Below are positions 21,037 through 31,922 of a stretch of 64,000 bases of DNA, one piece after another. Origin of the DNA: Oscarella lobularis. Taxonomy: Eukaryota > Porifera > Homoscleromorpha > Homosclerophorida > Oscarellidae. Both the position numbers and the translations under genes were made by a program. The DNA lies in the NCBI RefSeq assembly GCF_947507565.1, contig NC_089175.1, forward strand, positions 3,647,733 through 3,711,732. The letters run 5' to 3'. Every line of letters begins with the position of its first letter. Within the stretch, counting starts at the first letter, position 1. Below the pieces are notes generated by a model, which did no database searches, was not told the DNA's origin, and saw only the letters and a program-made list of their open reading frames with translations.

Positions 21037-21780
21037 ACCGTGTCTCTACGAGATTGCCTGTATACAGTATGGAATCAAACGAAAGCCACTGGCGTCCAGT
21101 CGCTTTCGTTGATAATTTACCATTTCACGGAAAGAAATGGTCCTGGAGGCAGTTTCACATCCTTATCCGCGTCCTCGAAATTGACCCCACCTCGGTCCGT
21201 TGATAAAGCATCTGTCTCTAGGATAGGCCACTGGACGAATCGCTTACCGCGTTTACGTCTCAGTCCGGCGTCTAACGGAAAGTACGTCACTGCTCGTGTC
21301 ACTGGTGCAATCGTAAAGTACTCTGCACAAATTTTATCGACAATCAATTGAAGAGCATCCTTCGACATTCACTTTAGTCACTTCTTTATGCTTTGTGCAG
21401 GCCATGCAACTCTTTTCAATTCATTTTACTCGTAAGAGAGTTGGATTGTTGTTTGCTTCTTAGCTGGTGACGATCAAGACGGAGGCATATTCTGCTCCTA
21501 CGGTTTCCGTCACCTCTTTCTTTGTTGAAGCGTACAACGAGCTAAATTCCATTTCAATTTCAGTTGGAGCTTCTTCTATGTTATCTTTTTGGATAGTTCT
21601 TCTAAAAGGACACTGATTTTGCTTGCGTCAATTGAGCTGCAAACCTTCGGCTAAGGAAAAAGTAGTAAATTGCTAGAGATCCGACGAATACAAGTAGACC
21701 GGCCAGAACTCCAACGGCGGCATTAGATCCAGTGCAGTTGTCACCATCTGCCAACAAAGAAGGTCTGTACTAGAAAATCA
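19046..21780. repeat. Local tandem duplication, copy A
   Basis: This segment aligns with 21786-24487 at very high identity. It carries the M2 ectodomain, its promoter, and the membrane/tail end of the next gene (M3). Copy A has small insertions relative to copy B, for example an extra ten-odd bases near 20810 and about twenty near 21600. Long stretches, such as a 144-codon stretch at 19901-20335, are identical in translation. Confidence 0.88.
21037..21601. promoter_or_regulatory. M2 promoter region and out-of-frame remainder of the M3 tail
   Basis: The first 300 bases upstream of M2 match 23762-24065 upstream of M3. Beyond about 21460 lies the old coding end of the tail shared with M4 (YAST and YASV motifs), which is no longer in frame in this copy. 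Confidence 0.55.
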
Positions 21781-23761
21781 GTTAGTTTTATTCGCTTTGC
21801 TTGCAAGCGATCATCTAGTAGTACCGGAAGGCGATTTTCTTGGCTTATTCGAAGTTGCTGCGATTGGCGTGTTCGTGGGCATCGTCGAAGTTTCTGCATT
21901 ATTATCTGAAGTTGGTGCGTTGTTCGTAGGCATCAAAAAAGGTGACATGCACTGTTGCAGTACCATCATTAGTCGTTGAGCCACTGCCTGTAGCATCAAA
22001 TTCTGTTGGCGCAGTGATTGACGGAGCAGCAGGGACATTTGACGTTGCTGCATCATCTGTTATCGGTTTCTCTGCAAATCCCCCTTTCAAAAGTTTATTT
22101 TATGCCTGTGCTAAGAGCAGGTGGCATGCACTGCTGCAATCAATGTACCGTTAGTCGCCTCTGTTGTAGTCGTAGGCGTCACATTCATTGGCATCTCTAT
22201 GCCGCTAGGAGGAACGCTTGTATTTGAGTCAGTAGTTGCGTTAACATTCACTGCAGCTACACCGAAGTTTCAATATTATAAATTTTGTTTAATATTTATT
22301 TAGACTACTTGTGCTAGGAGTAGGTGGCACCGTTGTACTGCCATTAGAAAAGACGCCTGTGGTCGCGTTAGCGTTTACTGTAGCTGACACTGTCATGCAG
22401 ACAAGTCTACGTTTTAATTGTTTACTTTGCTAAGAATGACTCACCTGCATCTGTGCTGCTATTGGCAGTGGGAACGTTCCTAGGCACTGGCGCTGTTGCA
22501 ATCACTGTTAAAAGTTTATGTATGGTAAACGCCGATAAGTATGCATGCCTGTGCTAGGAGTAGACGTACCATGAGGATAGGAGGGGGTCGTAGTCGCGTT
22601 AGTATTCACTGTAGAAAATAGTCAAATTTTAGGCGAATGTCTTCTAATATCTATGTAGATTACTTGTGCTAAGAGCCGGTGACACTGTTGTAGTTGAGTT
22701 GGTGGTAGTCACGTTAGCGTGAGATGTAGTCGGTATGTTTGTCACTGGCGATGATGCCACAGGCACTATTATTAAAGTTTCAGGCATATTAATACGTTTA
22801 TATTTATCTAGAGTACCTGTGCTAGAAGTAGGCAACATTGCAGTACCATCAGTAGAGATGTTTGCTAAGTCAGTAGTCGCGTTTACTGACACTGTCACAA
22901 ACGTGTCTGATAAATGCAGACAGGTGTACCTCTCTAATAAATGCCTTACTTGTGCTATTAGTAGTGGGTGACGGTACTGTTCTACTAGAAGAAGTGTTTG
23001 CTGCGGTCGACATACTCGTGGCCTCAGTAGTAGTTGCATTTGGAGAACGTGTCGCCTCTGTGATGGGTTAATTAGCAAATCGTATAGCTTATGATATCTG
23101 TAACGTGTAGTCGTATTTGTGTTAGGGGAGGTTCCGTTTGCGCCCTCGGTAGTTTCTACAATAACAGTAGATCATAAATGGTAACGCTTACGCGTAGAGC
23201 AGTCTACCACTGGTCGACTGTATGATAGCAGACGCAGTTGGTATCCTAGTCGTTGAAGAAGTTACTTTTGTAGACGGAAACGCAGTAGGTGTCGCTAAAT
23301 GTGTATTTGTCCGTGAAACAACCTATATACTGTACATGATTTTACTAGATATCTTGGTTTCATTGGTTCTACTAGATTCCGTACTGGAGTCAGTTGTGCT
23401 AGCTAAGCACGGTTGTGTTACGGCACACATTAGAACGTCATAGAATTATGCCTACCGTTTGTCATTTTGGAAGACGACGACCTCGTGAACGCCGTGGTGG
23501 AATTGAGTTTGTTTGAGGGCTCGGTTGTAGTCACTTGTGAAATATTAGCTATGACGTGGCGTAACTCACCGCTACTAGAAGGTTGTATAGTAGAAGGCCG
23601 TGTCGCTACGCCTGATGGTGTCACCCCTGAACGATCAGCATTCAAGTATTCAAGCGCATCAGAAACGTACTCGCTGTAGGTGTCGTCCCGTTGGACCCAA
23701 TAGCGTAGACGGAACAGCATAGCGTGCAAAGACTCAGAATGAAGCACCGGAGAGCGGTCAT
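21602..23761 (-). CDS. Mucin-stalk receptor with shortened tail (M3)
   Basis: The start at 23761 gives nearly the same signal peptide and promoter as M2. The Thr/Ser-rich short-exon ectodomain runs to about 21800. The membrane exon starts near 21751 (GSNAAVGVLAGLLVFVGSLA) and matches that of M4, not M2. After RRFAAQLTQAK, a net insertion of roughly 23 bases relative to M4 shifts the frame to a stop at 21602-21604. The downstream sequence that in M4 encodes the YAST and YASV motifs is still present at about 21465-21590 but not read. M3 thus seems to be a receptor with the same outside as M2 and a membrane/tail unit from M4's lineage, now without tyrosine motifs. An unrecognised splice restoring the tail cannot be excluded. 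Confidence 0.62.
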
Positions 23762-24487
23762 ACGTGTCTCTACAAGATTGCCTGTATACAGTATGAAATC
23801 AAACGAAAGCCACTGGCGTCCAGTCGCTTTCGTTGATAATTTACCATTTCACGGAAAGAAATTGTCCTGGAGGCAGTTTCACATCCTTATCCGCGTCCTC
23901 GAAATTGACCCCACCTCGGTCCGTTGATAAAGCATCCGTCTCTAGGATAGGCCACTGGACGAATCGCTTACCGCGTTTACGTCTCAGCCCGGCGTCTAAC
24001 GGAAAGTACGTCACTGCTCGTGCCACTGGTGCAATCGTAAAGTACACCGCACAATTTTATCAACAATCAATTGAAGAGCATCCTTCGACATTCACTTTAG
24101 TCACTTCTTTATGCTTTGTGCAGGCCATGCGACTTTTTCTCTCAATTCATTTTACTCGTAAGAGAGTTGAATTGTTGTTCACCTTCTTAGCTGGCGACGA
24201 TCAAGACGGAGGCATATTCTGCTCCTACGGTTTCCTTCACCTCTTTCTTTGTTGAAGCGTACAACGAGCTAAATTCCATTTCAATATCAGTTGGAGCTTC
24301 TTCTATGTCATCTTTTTGGCTAGCTCTTGCTTGCTTCAATTGAGCTGCAAACCTTCGGCTAAGGAAAAAGAAGTAAACCGCTAGAGATCCGACGAGTACA
24401 AGTAGACCGGCCAGAACTCCAATAGCAGCATTAGAATCAGTGCTGCTGTCATAGTCTGCCGACAAAGACGGTCAGTACTAGAAAATC
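21786..24487. repeat. Local tandem duplication, copy B
   Basis: This is the partner of copy A at 19046-21780. It includes the M3 ectodomain and promoter and the membrane/tail end of M4. The copies lie head to tail with only a few bases between them. Confidence 0.88.
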
Positions 24488-26327
24488 CGTACCCAATTCT
24501 CTAAATAAAGACCTAAGGTAAGGCGGTGTTTGATAAAGTATGTACATATTATATAGGAGACTATTAGAGGTTTACGGTTAGTCCATTACGAACCGTTCGT
24601 ACAACAAAGAACGGATACTACGGAGGCACTGTAGGTAGTATTTCAAAGCTTACTCGGCGTAAACATTGCTGAAGGCGTATAGGCAGAAGACGGTATAACT
24701 GTTACTCGTGTTGGCGTGACGGCATAGATGCACCCGTCAGATTGCGGATCTAAATTGTAGTAATTATCAAGAAGGTATTGTAGGTCCTGTTTCAAAGCTT
24801 ACTCGGTGTAAACGTTGCTAAAGGCGTATAAGCAGAAGACGGTATAACTATTACTCGTGTTGGCGTTACCAAACCAGAGTCTTTTGCTGTCGTTGAAGCT
24901 GCGATACATACGATAGCAAACAATGCATTCATGGTGCTAAATGGGGTTACCTGAAAGCGTTGTAGTTGCGGCAAGAGAGCTTGTTTTCAATAAGCTTGTA
25001 GCAGTGCTAATCATAGGCATAGAACTTGGCAGTACTGAATTGCCTGAGAGATTAATTTCTAAGCAATTTTGGTATGGCTTTGAAAGGGGTTCTTACTTAG
25101 AAGCACCAAAGTAATCGTTGGGGTTGGGGTCCATGAGACTGCTGCAGTGCTGACAGCATTTTCTGTCTTGGAGGTAGAAATTTGGCTGAACCAATAACCT
25201 AAAGTGTATGTTCTGGGCCCATATTTGACATAGCGCTGAATGACATTTACTTAGAAGCGTAGGAGCAATTGTTGCTTTTGTGGGTACCGAACCACGTGAA
25301 GTGTCTATAGGCGTAAGCATTTTAGACATGCTAGACGGCACTAACCGGGGTTACCAGGTAACGAAATGGTAGGAAGGATTGTTGTCAACAAACTTGCTGC
25401 AGCAGTGCTTATGGAATTTGTCTGAGGTGGACAGCATCTGGATTCATTGCCTGAAAATTCTCACGTACAGTAGGTGGCAATATTGATTTTCTTTACCTTG
25501 TATGACTAATTCTGCCAACGAGCTGCGAATCTCACGTGTAGCATTTTTTGTGATGCACCAAAGTTTAGCTCCGTTAAAGAACGGGTTTCCTCGTAGAGTT
25601 AGCGTCTGTTGATTGTTACTTAATGACAGCAGGTTCTTGTCTAATTCATGAGTAGTTACATTACTGCTCCACACTTTACAGTCATCGCAATCACGGGTAA
25701 ACAACTGCCAGACGGTAGTTGCCGTCTCCAAACGCGAGCTTGGGCTGCAAGTTATGCTGACTTTTGAATTTAAGGCAATTGGTAGCTTTGTTGTGTTATT
25801 ATTGAGAGAAAAAGTCGAACTGTTGTTTGGCCAATTATTGACGCTATTTGCGGCACAGTTTCCTAAGATACACTGAATTGCAAGAACGCAGATGAAAATG
25901 GTAGTACCTTGTATGCTGAGAGAAATTCTCCGGTAAGCGTTCTTATAACCACATTCAAAAACACTGACGCTGTATAATACTGCAGGATCTGCAACAATTT
26001 GCAGAACGGTTCTGTTTATTATTTGTGCTACAGAGTGCTTCGCAGTGTCGTTGCCATGTATTGTGTATATTGGAATATCCGAAACGTATGGAGTAAATAG
26101 CCATGACGGGAGTTCTCCTTCAAAGGGGCAGTGAAGATTGACACGCTCGCACAATTCAAGGCTTTCTCTCCCCTGGGAGCTAAAAGGGGGTAGCGTAAGA
26201 CTTCGTACCTCTTGGCCGTAAGTACCATCCCATTCTAGTGCAACTGTTCTCTTAGATATGTGAGAGAGATGAACGACTTACTCGAGACTGTAAGCAAAAC
26301 GGTAAGGCAGAGATCGACGATCTTCAT
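24187..26327 (-). CDS. Two-Ig, Thr/Ser-stalk receptor with short YASV tail (M4)
   Basis: Signal exon at 26327 (MKIVDLCLTVLLTVS). Two Ig-like exons (about 26234-25908 and 25862-25497) differ from those of M1 at only a handful of residues. Stalk exons homologous to M1's follow, down to about 24640 with one reduced. The last exon, 24466-24187, is not M1's: it holds the helix AAIGVLAGLLVLVGSLAVYFFF and a short tail with FSSLYAST and GAEYASVLIV ending at 24187. GAEYASV is ITIM-like. M4 therefore joins the M1 ectodomain to a membrane/tail unit related to M3's. Stalk exon borders were not all resolved. Confidence 0.72.
24490..24990 (-). repeat. Stalk-exon duplicates in M4
   Basis: Within the M4 3' half, one segment occurs twice (about 24605-24720 and 24785-24860). 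Both copies match the M1 stalk exon near 16316-16393 (core CGTCTTCTGC...CCTTCAGCAACG on the minus strand). This shows exon-scale duplication in the stalk. Confidence 0.55.
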
Positions 26328-27040
26328 ATCTCGTCACAGCGATTGTAGAGCGAACTTCAACTGCCAGTGATCGAGTGAGCGGATATAGATAGATAGATAG
26401 AAGTGAGAAGATCCCCCTAACCCCTAACCCAAGGAATTAAGCGGTAATTAGGACGGATTGTCTTTAGGTTGGTTAATCCGTCTACAGCTGCAAGCGAGAA
26501 AGCGGCTACGTCTGCCGTGTCTCTCACTGGGGGTTCATAAAGTTTCACAAAAGCTGCAACATCCTTCATACAGAAGTTGTTAGAAAACTTCTTCTCCTGC
26601 AAGAAAAGCAGCTCAGGTCGTCTCCTAAACCAGTACAGATTGGCCCTCTTGCTGAACCTAGCCTTCTATATACATGTACGTGTAGCTTCTTCTATATAGT
26701 CTACGCTACAGGTCCTGTCCCGTTGGGCTCAATAGCGTGGACGGAACAGCTAGCATATTGTGCAGAGAGACTCAGAAAGAAGCATGCACCGGAGTGCGGT
26801 CTCACTTGTCTCTACAGACTACGGATTCGAAGAAAGATCTCTAGTCGCTTTCGTCCAATTCGCAGAAGAAAACGGTCTACCTACTGATAAGCAATAAAGT
26901 TTCACATCCTCATCCGCGTTCGCGAAGCAAGCAGAATGCCCAAAGCCTACCTGTAAGCTATTTCACAGTCCCTACGTTCTAAGCAATCAGCGTACATCCT
27001 TATGAGCGAAAAAATACGCGGATGTTGTCAACTTCTGCAT
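26328..27040. pseudogene. M4 promoter, then relic of a receptor 5' end
   Basis: 26328-26640 is the M4 upstream region, homologous to that of M1. At about 26700-26960 a diverged copy of the M2/M3 promoter plus signal-peptide exon can be seen: shared words include TCCCGTTGG, CAATAGCGT, GACGGAACAGC and the CACCGGAG...CGGTC block around the start codon. It has insertions and no downstream ectodomain, so it is a dead fragment on the minus strand. A short (CCCCTAA) run lies at about 26414-26431. Confidence 0.55.
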
Positions 27041-28796
27041 TCATAAATCGTCATCGAAACCGACGTCAAGAAAAACGTCAAATCCATCTCTGGTCGTCGT
27101 ACCGGATTCTTTGAAGACGTACCGGTAAAACGTCCCATTGTCGCACAAAGCTAAACCCGCCCATTATTAATAACGATATTTCTCAGCCAAAATCTGATTA
27201 ATTAACTAATTAATACTACGAATATTTCAAAGTGCCCCCCGTACGTATTTTAATACTCACCTATTACGGCATTCGAATGGGTGAACATGCACTTGCACAT
27301 GCAGTCGATTGGCACGGAAAACTGCGCGAGACCCCACTGCGAAGCGGAATACTGCGCAAGGAGTCCAAGATTGGGTAGCCTTAATTAAAACACCCGTATT
27401 CTCAAGGCGTCATAATCAATCGCCCCGCCCACCCACCCACCTGGATTTTCTATTGAGGGTCTGGTCTCTCAGCGCGAATATATGAACGGTTCCCTTATCG
27501 CTCGACGCGCACAGATAGTCGTCACTGGGACTAAAACTAATGCTACGAAGGCAAAACTGACTCTCTATCCAAGATATTCCCTCTGCTGTACCAGTGAAAT
27601 CTAGCCGTGTCCGAGCCGCGTCGAAACTCGACTTTCTTATCCCCCGTAGTCGTATCGAAGACGCGAATGAGCGTGCCCTGGACTCGCGAGGGTCAGGACT
27701 AGAGCGCAAAGGCGTACGAACGCGAAGACTTGCCTTTATGGACGCCGTTGCTACCATCGTTCCTTTGACGTTGAATGAAATGCACGCCAATTGACTCTTG
27801 TGAGCCCATATCTCCTGTCTGGCGTGCCGCGCTCGACCCAACGTCAGAGAATCCTAGGAGATTGTCAGAAAATCGAATTCTATGATTCGATAATCGTACC
27901 AATACGGCGAGAACACCGGGTCTCGGTGCCGGAAAGGCAATCAGATCGCGACTCGAACTGCTACATATTTCACATAAGCCTAAACGTCCTATATAGTCAA
28001 TACCTCCAGAGAAACCGATTCACACTAGCGACGCAACGTAACCGAACATAAGAACTCTTCCCTGATTGGTCGCCTGCCTTTGTGACATCACTCTCCTTGA
28101 CGTCACTCTCCTCGACCATATTTGGAAGTTACTTATGTATGAGTCTCTAGTGTGAATGGGCTGTTTTTTCTTCTCTCTACCTAAACGATTCGACGCCGTC
28201 TGAACGGTTTTTAATAGCTGAGGTTCCTTCGATAATCTGTACACGCAAATCTGCTCCTGAAACGTGGCAGCCAATCGGCAGCCAGTCGTCCCGTCTCGAT
28301 AGAGACGAACCGATTTGACGGGCAGTTCGAAATTGAATTGCAAAATAATCTTCTTCCTGACGTCATCCCAAATATGCACTACAGTACACATATACACGAT
28401 GACGTGATTATGACGTCATGATTTTACGACCAACCTTGTTTCTCGGCGAATTTCGGCGCTTGACCGCCGCCCACGAAGGCGAGAAGGTTCGTGCGTCGTA
28501 GCATGTCGACGTGCTTCACGGCGCCGACTTCGTCGAATCCTTTTCGAGCGCGCCGATAACGACAACGCGATCTGTTTAGCGCAAGCGAGCTCTGGCGACG
28601 CTAGAATGCTCACCGATGAGGGTTTTTCGCGTCAGCGGGTCGATCGTGTACACGCGAATGCCGTTTTCCATTCCGCATACGAAACAAGCTGCGGAGAAGT
28701 CGTGCGTGGAAATATTCGTGTCAGTGGACTTTGGACGTTGTTTTTACTTTGATCTTCGTTGAATCGAATGTCCAGAACCTTGCCTTTGCCTTCCAT
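27041..28796 (-). CDS. WDR45: WIPI4-type beta-propeller autophagy protein
   Basis: Start 28796, stop TGA at 27041. Translation joined across short introns gives the WIPI/PROPPIN signature: RFNEDQSCFVCGMENGIRVY at the N-terminus, NLLAFVGGG, HIWDDVRKKIILQF, then KGTLIRVFDTTTG, the phosphoinositide-binding FRRG (in VEFRRGSDTA), SSDKGTVHIFAL, QYSASQWGLAQF, and a C-terminus FDVFLDVGFDDDL like human WDR45. Known role: binds PI3P and ATG2 in autophagosome growth. The intron after ASIKG's first residues (ASIK/GTL) uses a GC-AG pair (GCAAGTC donor near 27740). FRRG rather than the LRRG of human WDR45 is noteworthy. The start lies 95 bases from MRPS31 on the other strand. Confidence 0.9.
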
Positions 28797-28891
28797 TTAT
28801 CGAGGTTTGTTTTGCTGTAGCGTGCGCTAAACAGCTCGCGTTTTAACGTTTTGCGCTTACTTTCATCACGGATACTAGTGTCCGTGCTTTC
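28797..28891. promoter_or_regulatory. Bidirectional promoter of WDR45 and MRPS31
   Basis: Only 95 bases separate the two divergent start codons, so both promoters and 5' UTRs must lie within or just inside this interval. There is no TATA element. An ACGGATACTAGTGTCCGT palindrome lies at about 28868-28885. Confidence 0.55.
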
Positions 28892-29635
28892 ATGGCCATG
28901 CTACGTTGGCAAACCGTTCTCAATTGCTACGTCGCGAACGGAAAACCTATGCGGGGCCCCTTTGGAAAACTCGTCGCTCGCACGCTCGATTCGAAGCCCC
29001 CGTCGAGAGACCTGCTATCGGCACTGAAGGAGATCGAAAAGCAAAGTCAACCGAGTCAAAAAGATCGACCGAACGACGCGAAACGGCTACGAGAAATCCT
29101 CGCCAGCGCCACCGTCATAAAATCGCGTCCCCGCCCACCCCCTACGTCATCATCTCAGCCATCAACGTCATCGTCATCGTCGTTTTCCAAGGAATCGTTC
29201 ACGTGGGAAACGGCTCCGCCTCTCGGCATCTTCGACCCAAAAATATTTCAAAATCTCGAAGAACCAAAATCGACGAGACAACCTCCAGCAGCGGAAGTGG
29301 ATCGTCAGAAGCGAATAGCCGCGTTGAATCGATCGCAGACGGAAAATCCTTGGGATAAGGAGATGCACGACGAGGAGGAGGGTCCGACCGCGTGGACGTA
29401 TCCAGTGGATAGCGATCGATTTCACTTCGACGAGAAAGACGTTGGTTTTACGGAGCACGTTCATCTGGAGTATTTGCTGGACGATCTGCCCAAAGTCGGG
29501 CCAGTGCGACGGTTCATGGAGTTGGTCGTCGTCGGCTTGCAAAAGAATCCGTACGTGCCCGTGGCGGAGAAACGAGAGCACGTGGAATGGCTGAAGAAGT
29601 ACTTAGTAGAGAAACATGTGCGTGGTAGTACATAG
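28892..29635 (+). CDS. MRPS31: Mitochondrial small ribosomal subunit protein mS31
   Basis: A single open frame of 247 residues. The N-terminus (MAMLRWQTVLNCYV...) is basic and suits a mitochondrial import signal. The middle is Ser-rich low complexity. The C-terminal third is diagnostic for MRPS31: FTEHVHLEYLLDDLPKVGPV, FMELVVVGLQKNPYVPVAEK and a HVEWLKKYLVEK ending, close to the animal family consensus. This is the complete copy; a second copy at 35.6-36.1 kb lacks the N-terminal half because the tandem duplication begins inside this gene at about 29139. Confidence 0.88.
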   Translation: MAMLRWQTVLNCYVANGKPMRGPFGKLVARTLDSKPPSRDLLSALKEIEKQSQPSQKDRPNDAKRLREILASATVIKSRPRPPPTSSSQPSTSSSSSFSKESFTWETAPPLGIFDPKIFQNLEEPKSTRQPPAAEVDRQKRIAALNRSQTENPWDKEMHDEEEGPTAWTYPVDSDRFHFDEKDVGFTEHVHLEYLLDDLPKVGPVRRFMELVVVGLQKNPYVPVAEKREHVEWLKKYLVEKHVRGST

Positions 29636-30770
29636 GTGACGTTTATATTATGATTAAAGTCCTACTAACACTAGAATCTACACGTGCTTAATTATTATTA
29701 TTTATTTATTTATTTCAGCAGCCACGTGATTTTTTGTCACATTGGCTTGCAGAAAAATCCGTACGTGTCTGTCCGCGAGGACATAGATTAGCTGAAGAGG
29801 TACCTGTTCATGGTAGTACGTAGGTGACATTTACCTACACGTGCTTAATTAATTATTATTCATTTATTTCCCAACCACGTGATTTTTGTCATGAAGTACT
29901 TAGTATACATAGGTGAAATTTATTATTTATTTCTCCAATCACGTGATTTTTGTTATGCATTGGCTTGCAAAAGAATCTTAGTAGAGAAACATGCGCATGG
30001 TAGTACATAGGTGACGTTTATATTATGATTAAAGTCCTGCACTAGAACCTACGCGTGCTTAATTATTATTTATTTATTTTACCAACCACGTGATTTTTTG
30101 TCACATCGGCTTGCAGAAAAATCCGTACGTGTCTGTCCGCGAGGACGTAGAATAGCTGAAGAGGTACCTGTTTAGCATGGTAGTACGTAGGTGACATTTA
30201 CCTACACGTGCTTAATTAATTATTATTTATTTATTTCCTCAACCACGTGATTTTTTGTCATGAAGTACTTAGTAGAGAAACATGTGCATGGTGTAGTACA
30301 TAGGTGAAATTTATTATTTATTTCTCCAACCACGTGATTTTTTGTTATGCATTGGCTTGCAGAAGAACCCGCATGTGTCTGTTCGTGGCAGAGAAACAAG
30401 AGCATGTAGAATAGCTGAAGAAGTGAAACATGTGCATGGTAGTACATTGATTAAAGTCCTACTAACAGTACACTAGAACCTATACGTGCTTAATTAATTA
30501 TTATTTATTTATTTTCTCAACCACATGATTTTTTGTTATAGAGTTGGAGGCTATTGGCTTGCAAAAGAATCTTAGTAGAGAAACATGTGCATGGTAGTAC
30601 ATAGGTGACGTTTATAATTGATTAAAGTCTTGCACTAGAACCTACACGTGCTTAATTATTATTTATTTATTTCACCAACCACGTGATTTTTTGTCATGAA
30701 GGAGAAACATGTGCATGATAGTACATAGGTGAAATTAATAATTAATCTATAGTCAGTAAATCTAGACTAC
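29636..30770 (+). repeat. Array of degenerate copies of the MRPS31 3' end
   Basis: At least six degraded copies of the gene's last codons and 3' flank follow the stop codon. Recurrent words include TTGGCTTGCA(A/G)AA, AATCCGTACGTG, GCTGAAGA(A/G)GTAC, GTAGAGAAACATGTGCATGG, TAGTACATAGGTGA, CTACACGTGCTTAATTA and AACCACGTGATTTTTTG. They derive from the end of the MRPS31 coding sequence and have decayed by internal deletions. The array is duplicated at 36117-37245. Confidence 0.82.
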
Positions 30771-30779
30771 TTACGATGA

Positions 30780-31020
30780 GCTTTGCAGCCGTGAAATATC
30801 GCTTTTGCCGTTCGTCGACTAGCTATTCCAGTACACCAATGTTTACTTGAGCGATTAAAATCAAGAATTGCGACTAGGGATTTATCCACGAAGCGAGGAA
30901 GGTACAACAAATTCGATGCTTCGTTTGTTGCAAACCCCGTATGTTGTCAGAAGTTTTGGCCGTTTTGGGGATGCGAAGCGGAGTCGACGCTTCGATTGTG
31001 TGCCGGTCTAGTCTAATTAA
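30780..31020. repeat. Partial copy of the inverted-repeat element
   Basis: This matches the inner part of the element at 31058-31922 (GACTAGCTATTCCAGTAC, ATTTATCCACGAAGCGAGGA) but lacks the terminal repeat. Confidence 0.65.
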
Positions 31021-31057
31021 TTAATTATCTAATGAGCGAATTGTAGTATAGATGGTG

Positions 31058-31922
31058 GAACGCCTCTCGCGCGTGCAGGATCGACTCAAGCGACGAAAGA
31101 TCGCTTTCGCCGTTCATCGACTAGCTATTCCAGTACTCCAATGTTTACTTGAGCGATTACAATCAAGAATTGGGACTAGGGATTTATCTACGAAGCGATG
31201 AAGGTACAACAAATTCGACGCTTCATTCATTGTGTAAACCCCGTATGTCGTCGTCTAACGAAAGTGAACTCTTAATTCAACGTGAAAAACGCATCTGACA
31301 ACGAGTCTCGTAAGCGACTATTGATTGCGCAAGACATGTCGAACTTCTCCAAGTCAAAAAGTCGTAAGGTGAAGCGATATACGGAGTTTACGACAAATGA
31401 AGCATGCATCGAGTTTGCTGTACCTTCCTCGCTTCGTAGATAAATCCCTAGTCTCAATTCTTGATTTAAGTCGCTCAAGTAAACATTAGAGTACTGGAAT
31501 AGCTAGTCGACGAACGGCGAAAGTGATATTTCGTCGCTTGAAACCGCCCAAACTTCTGATGGCATACGGGGTTTACACAATAAATGAAGCGTCGAGTTTG
31601 TTGTACCTTCCTCGCTTCCTAGATGAATCCCTAGTCTCGATTCTTGATTTCAGTCTCTCAAGTAAACATTAGAGTACTGGAATAGCTAGTTGACGAACGG
31701 ATATTTCGCCGTTTGAGACCGCCAAAACTTCTGACGACGTTTACACAATGTCTGAAGCGTCGAGTTTGTTGTACCTTCCTCGCTTTGTAGATAAATCCCG
31801 CGTCCTAATTCTTGATTTCAATCGCTCAAGTAAACATTATAGTACTGGAATAGCTAGTCGACGAACGCGGCGAAAACGATATTTCGTCGCTTGAGCCGAT
31901 CCTGTACGCACAAGAGGCGTTC
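31058..31922. mobile_element. Non-autonomous DNA transposon-like element with terminal inverted repeats
   Basis: The left end begins GAACGCCTCTCGCGCG and the right end, read in reverse, GAACGCCTCTTGTGCG. The two ends pair over about 46 bases through CAGGATCG(A/G)CTCAAGCGACGA. Inside, one module of roughly 130 bases (GCTATTCCAGTACTCCAATG ... GGTACAACAAATTCGACGCT) occurs once forward near the left end and three times inverted towards the right end. There is no transposase reading frame, so it would be a MITE-class element. A target-site duplication is not evident. The superfamily cannot be told by eye. Confidence 0.68.

Noticed and set aside
26414-26431. Telomere-like CCCCTAA run
   Set aside because: Only about two and a half units, inside a gene promoter region. 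No subtelomeric context.
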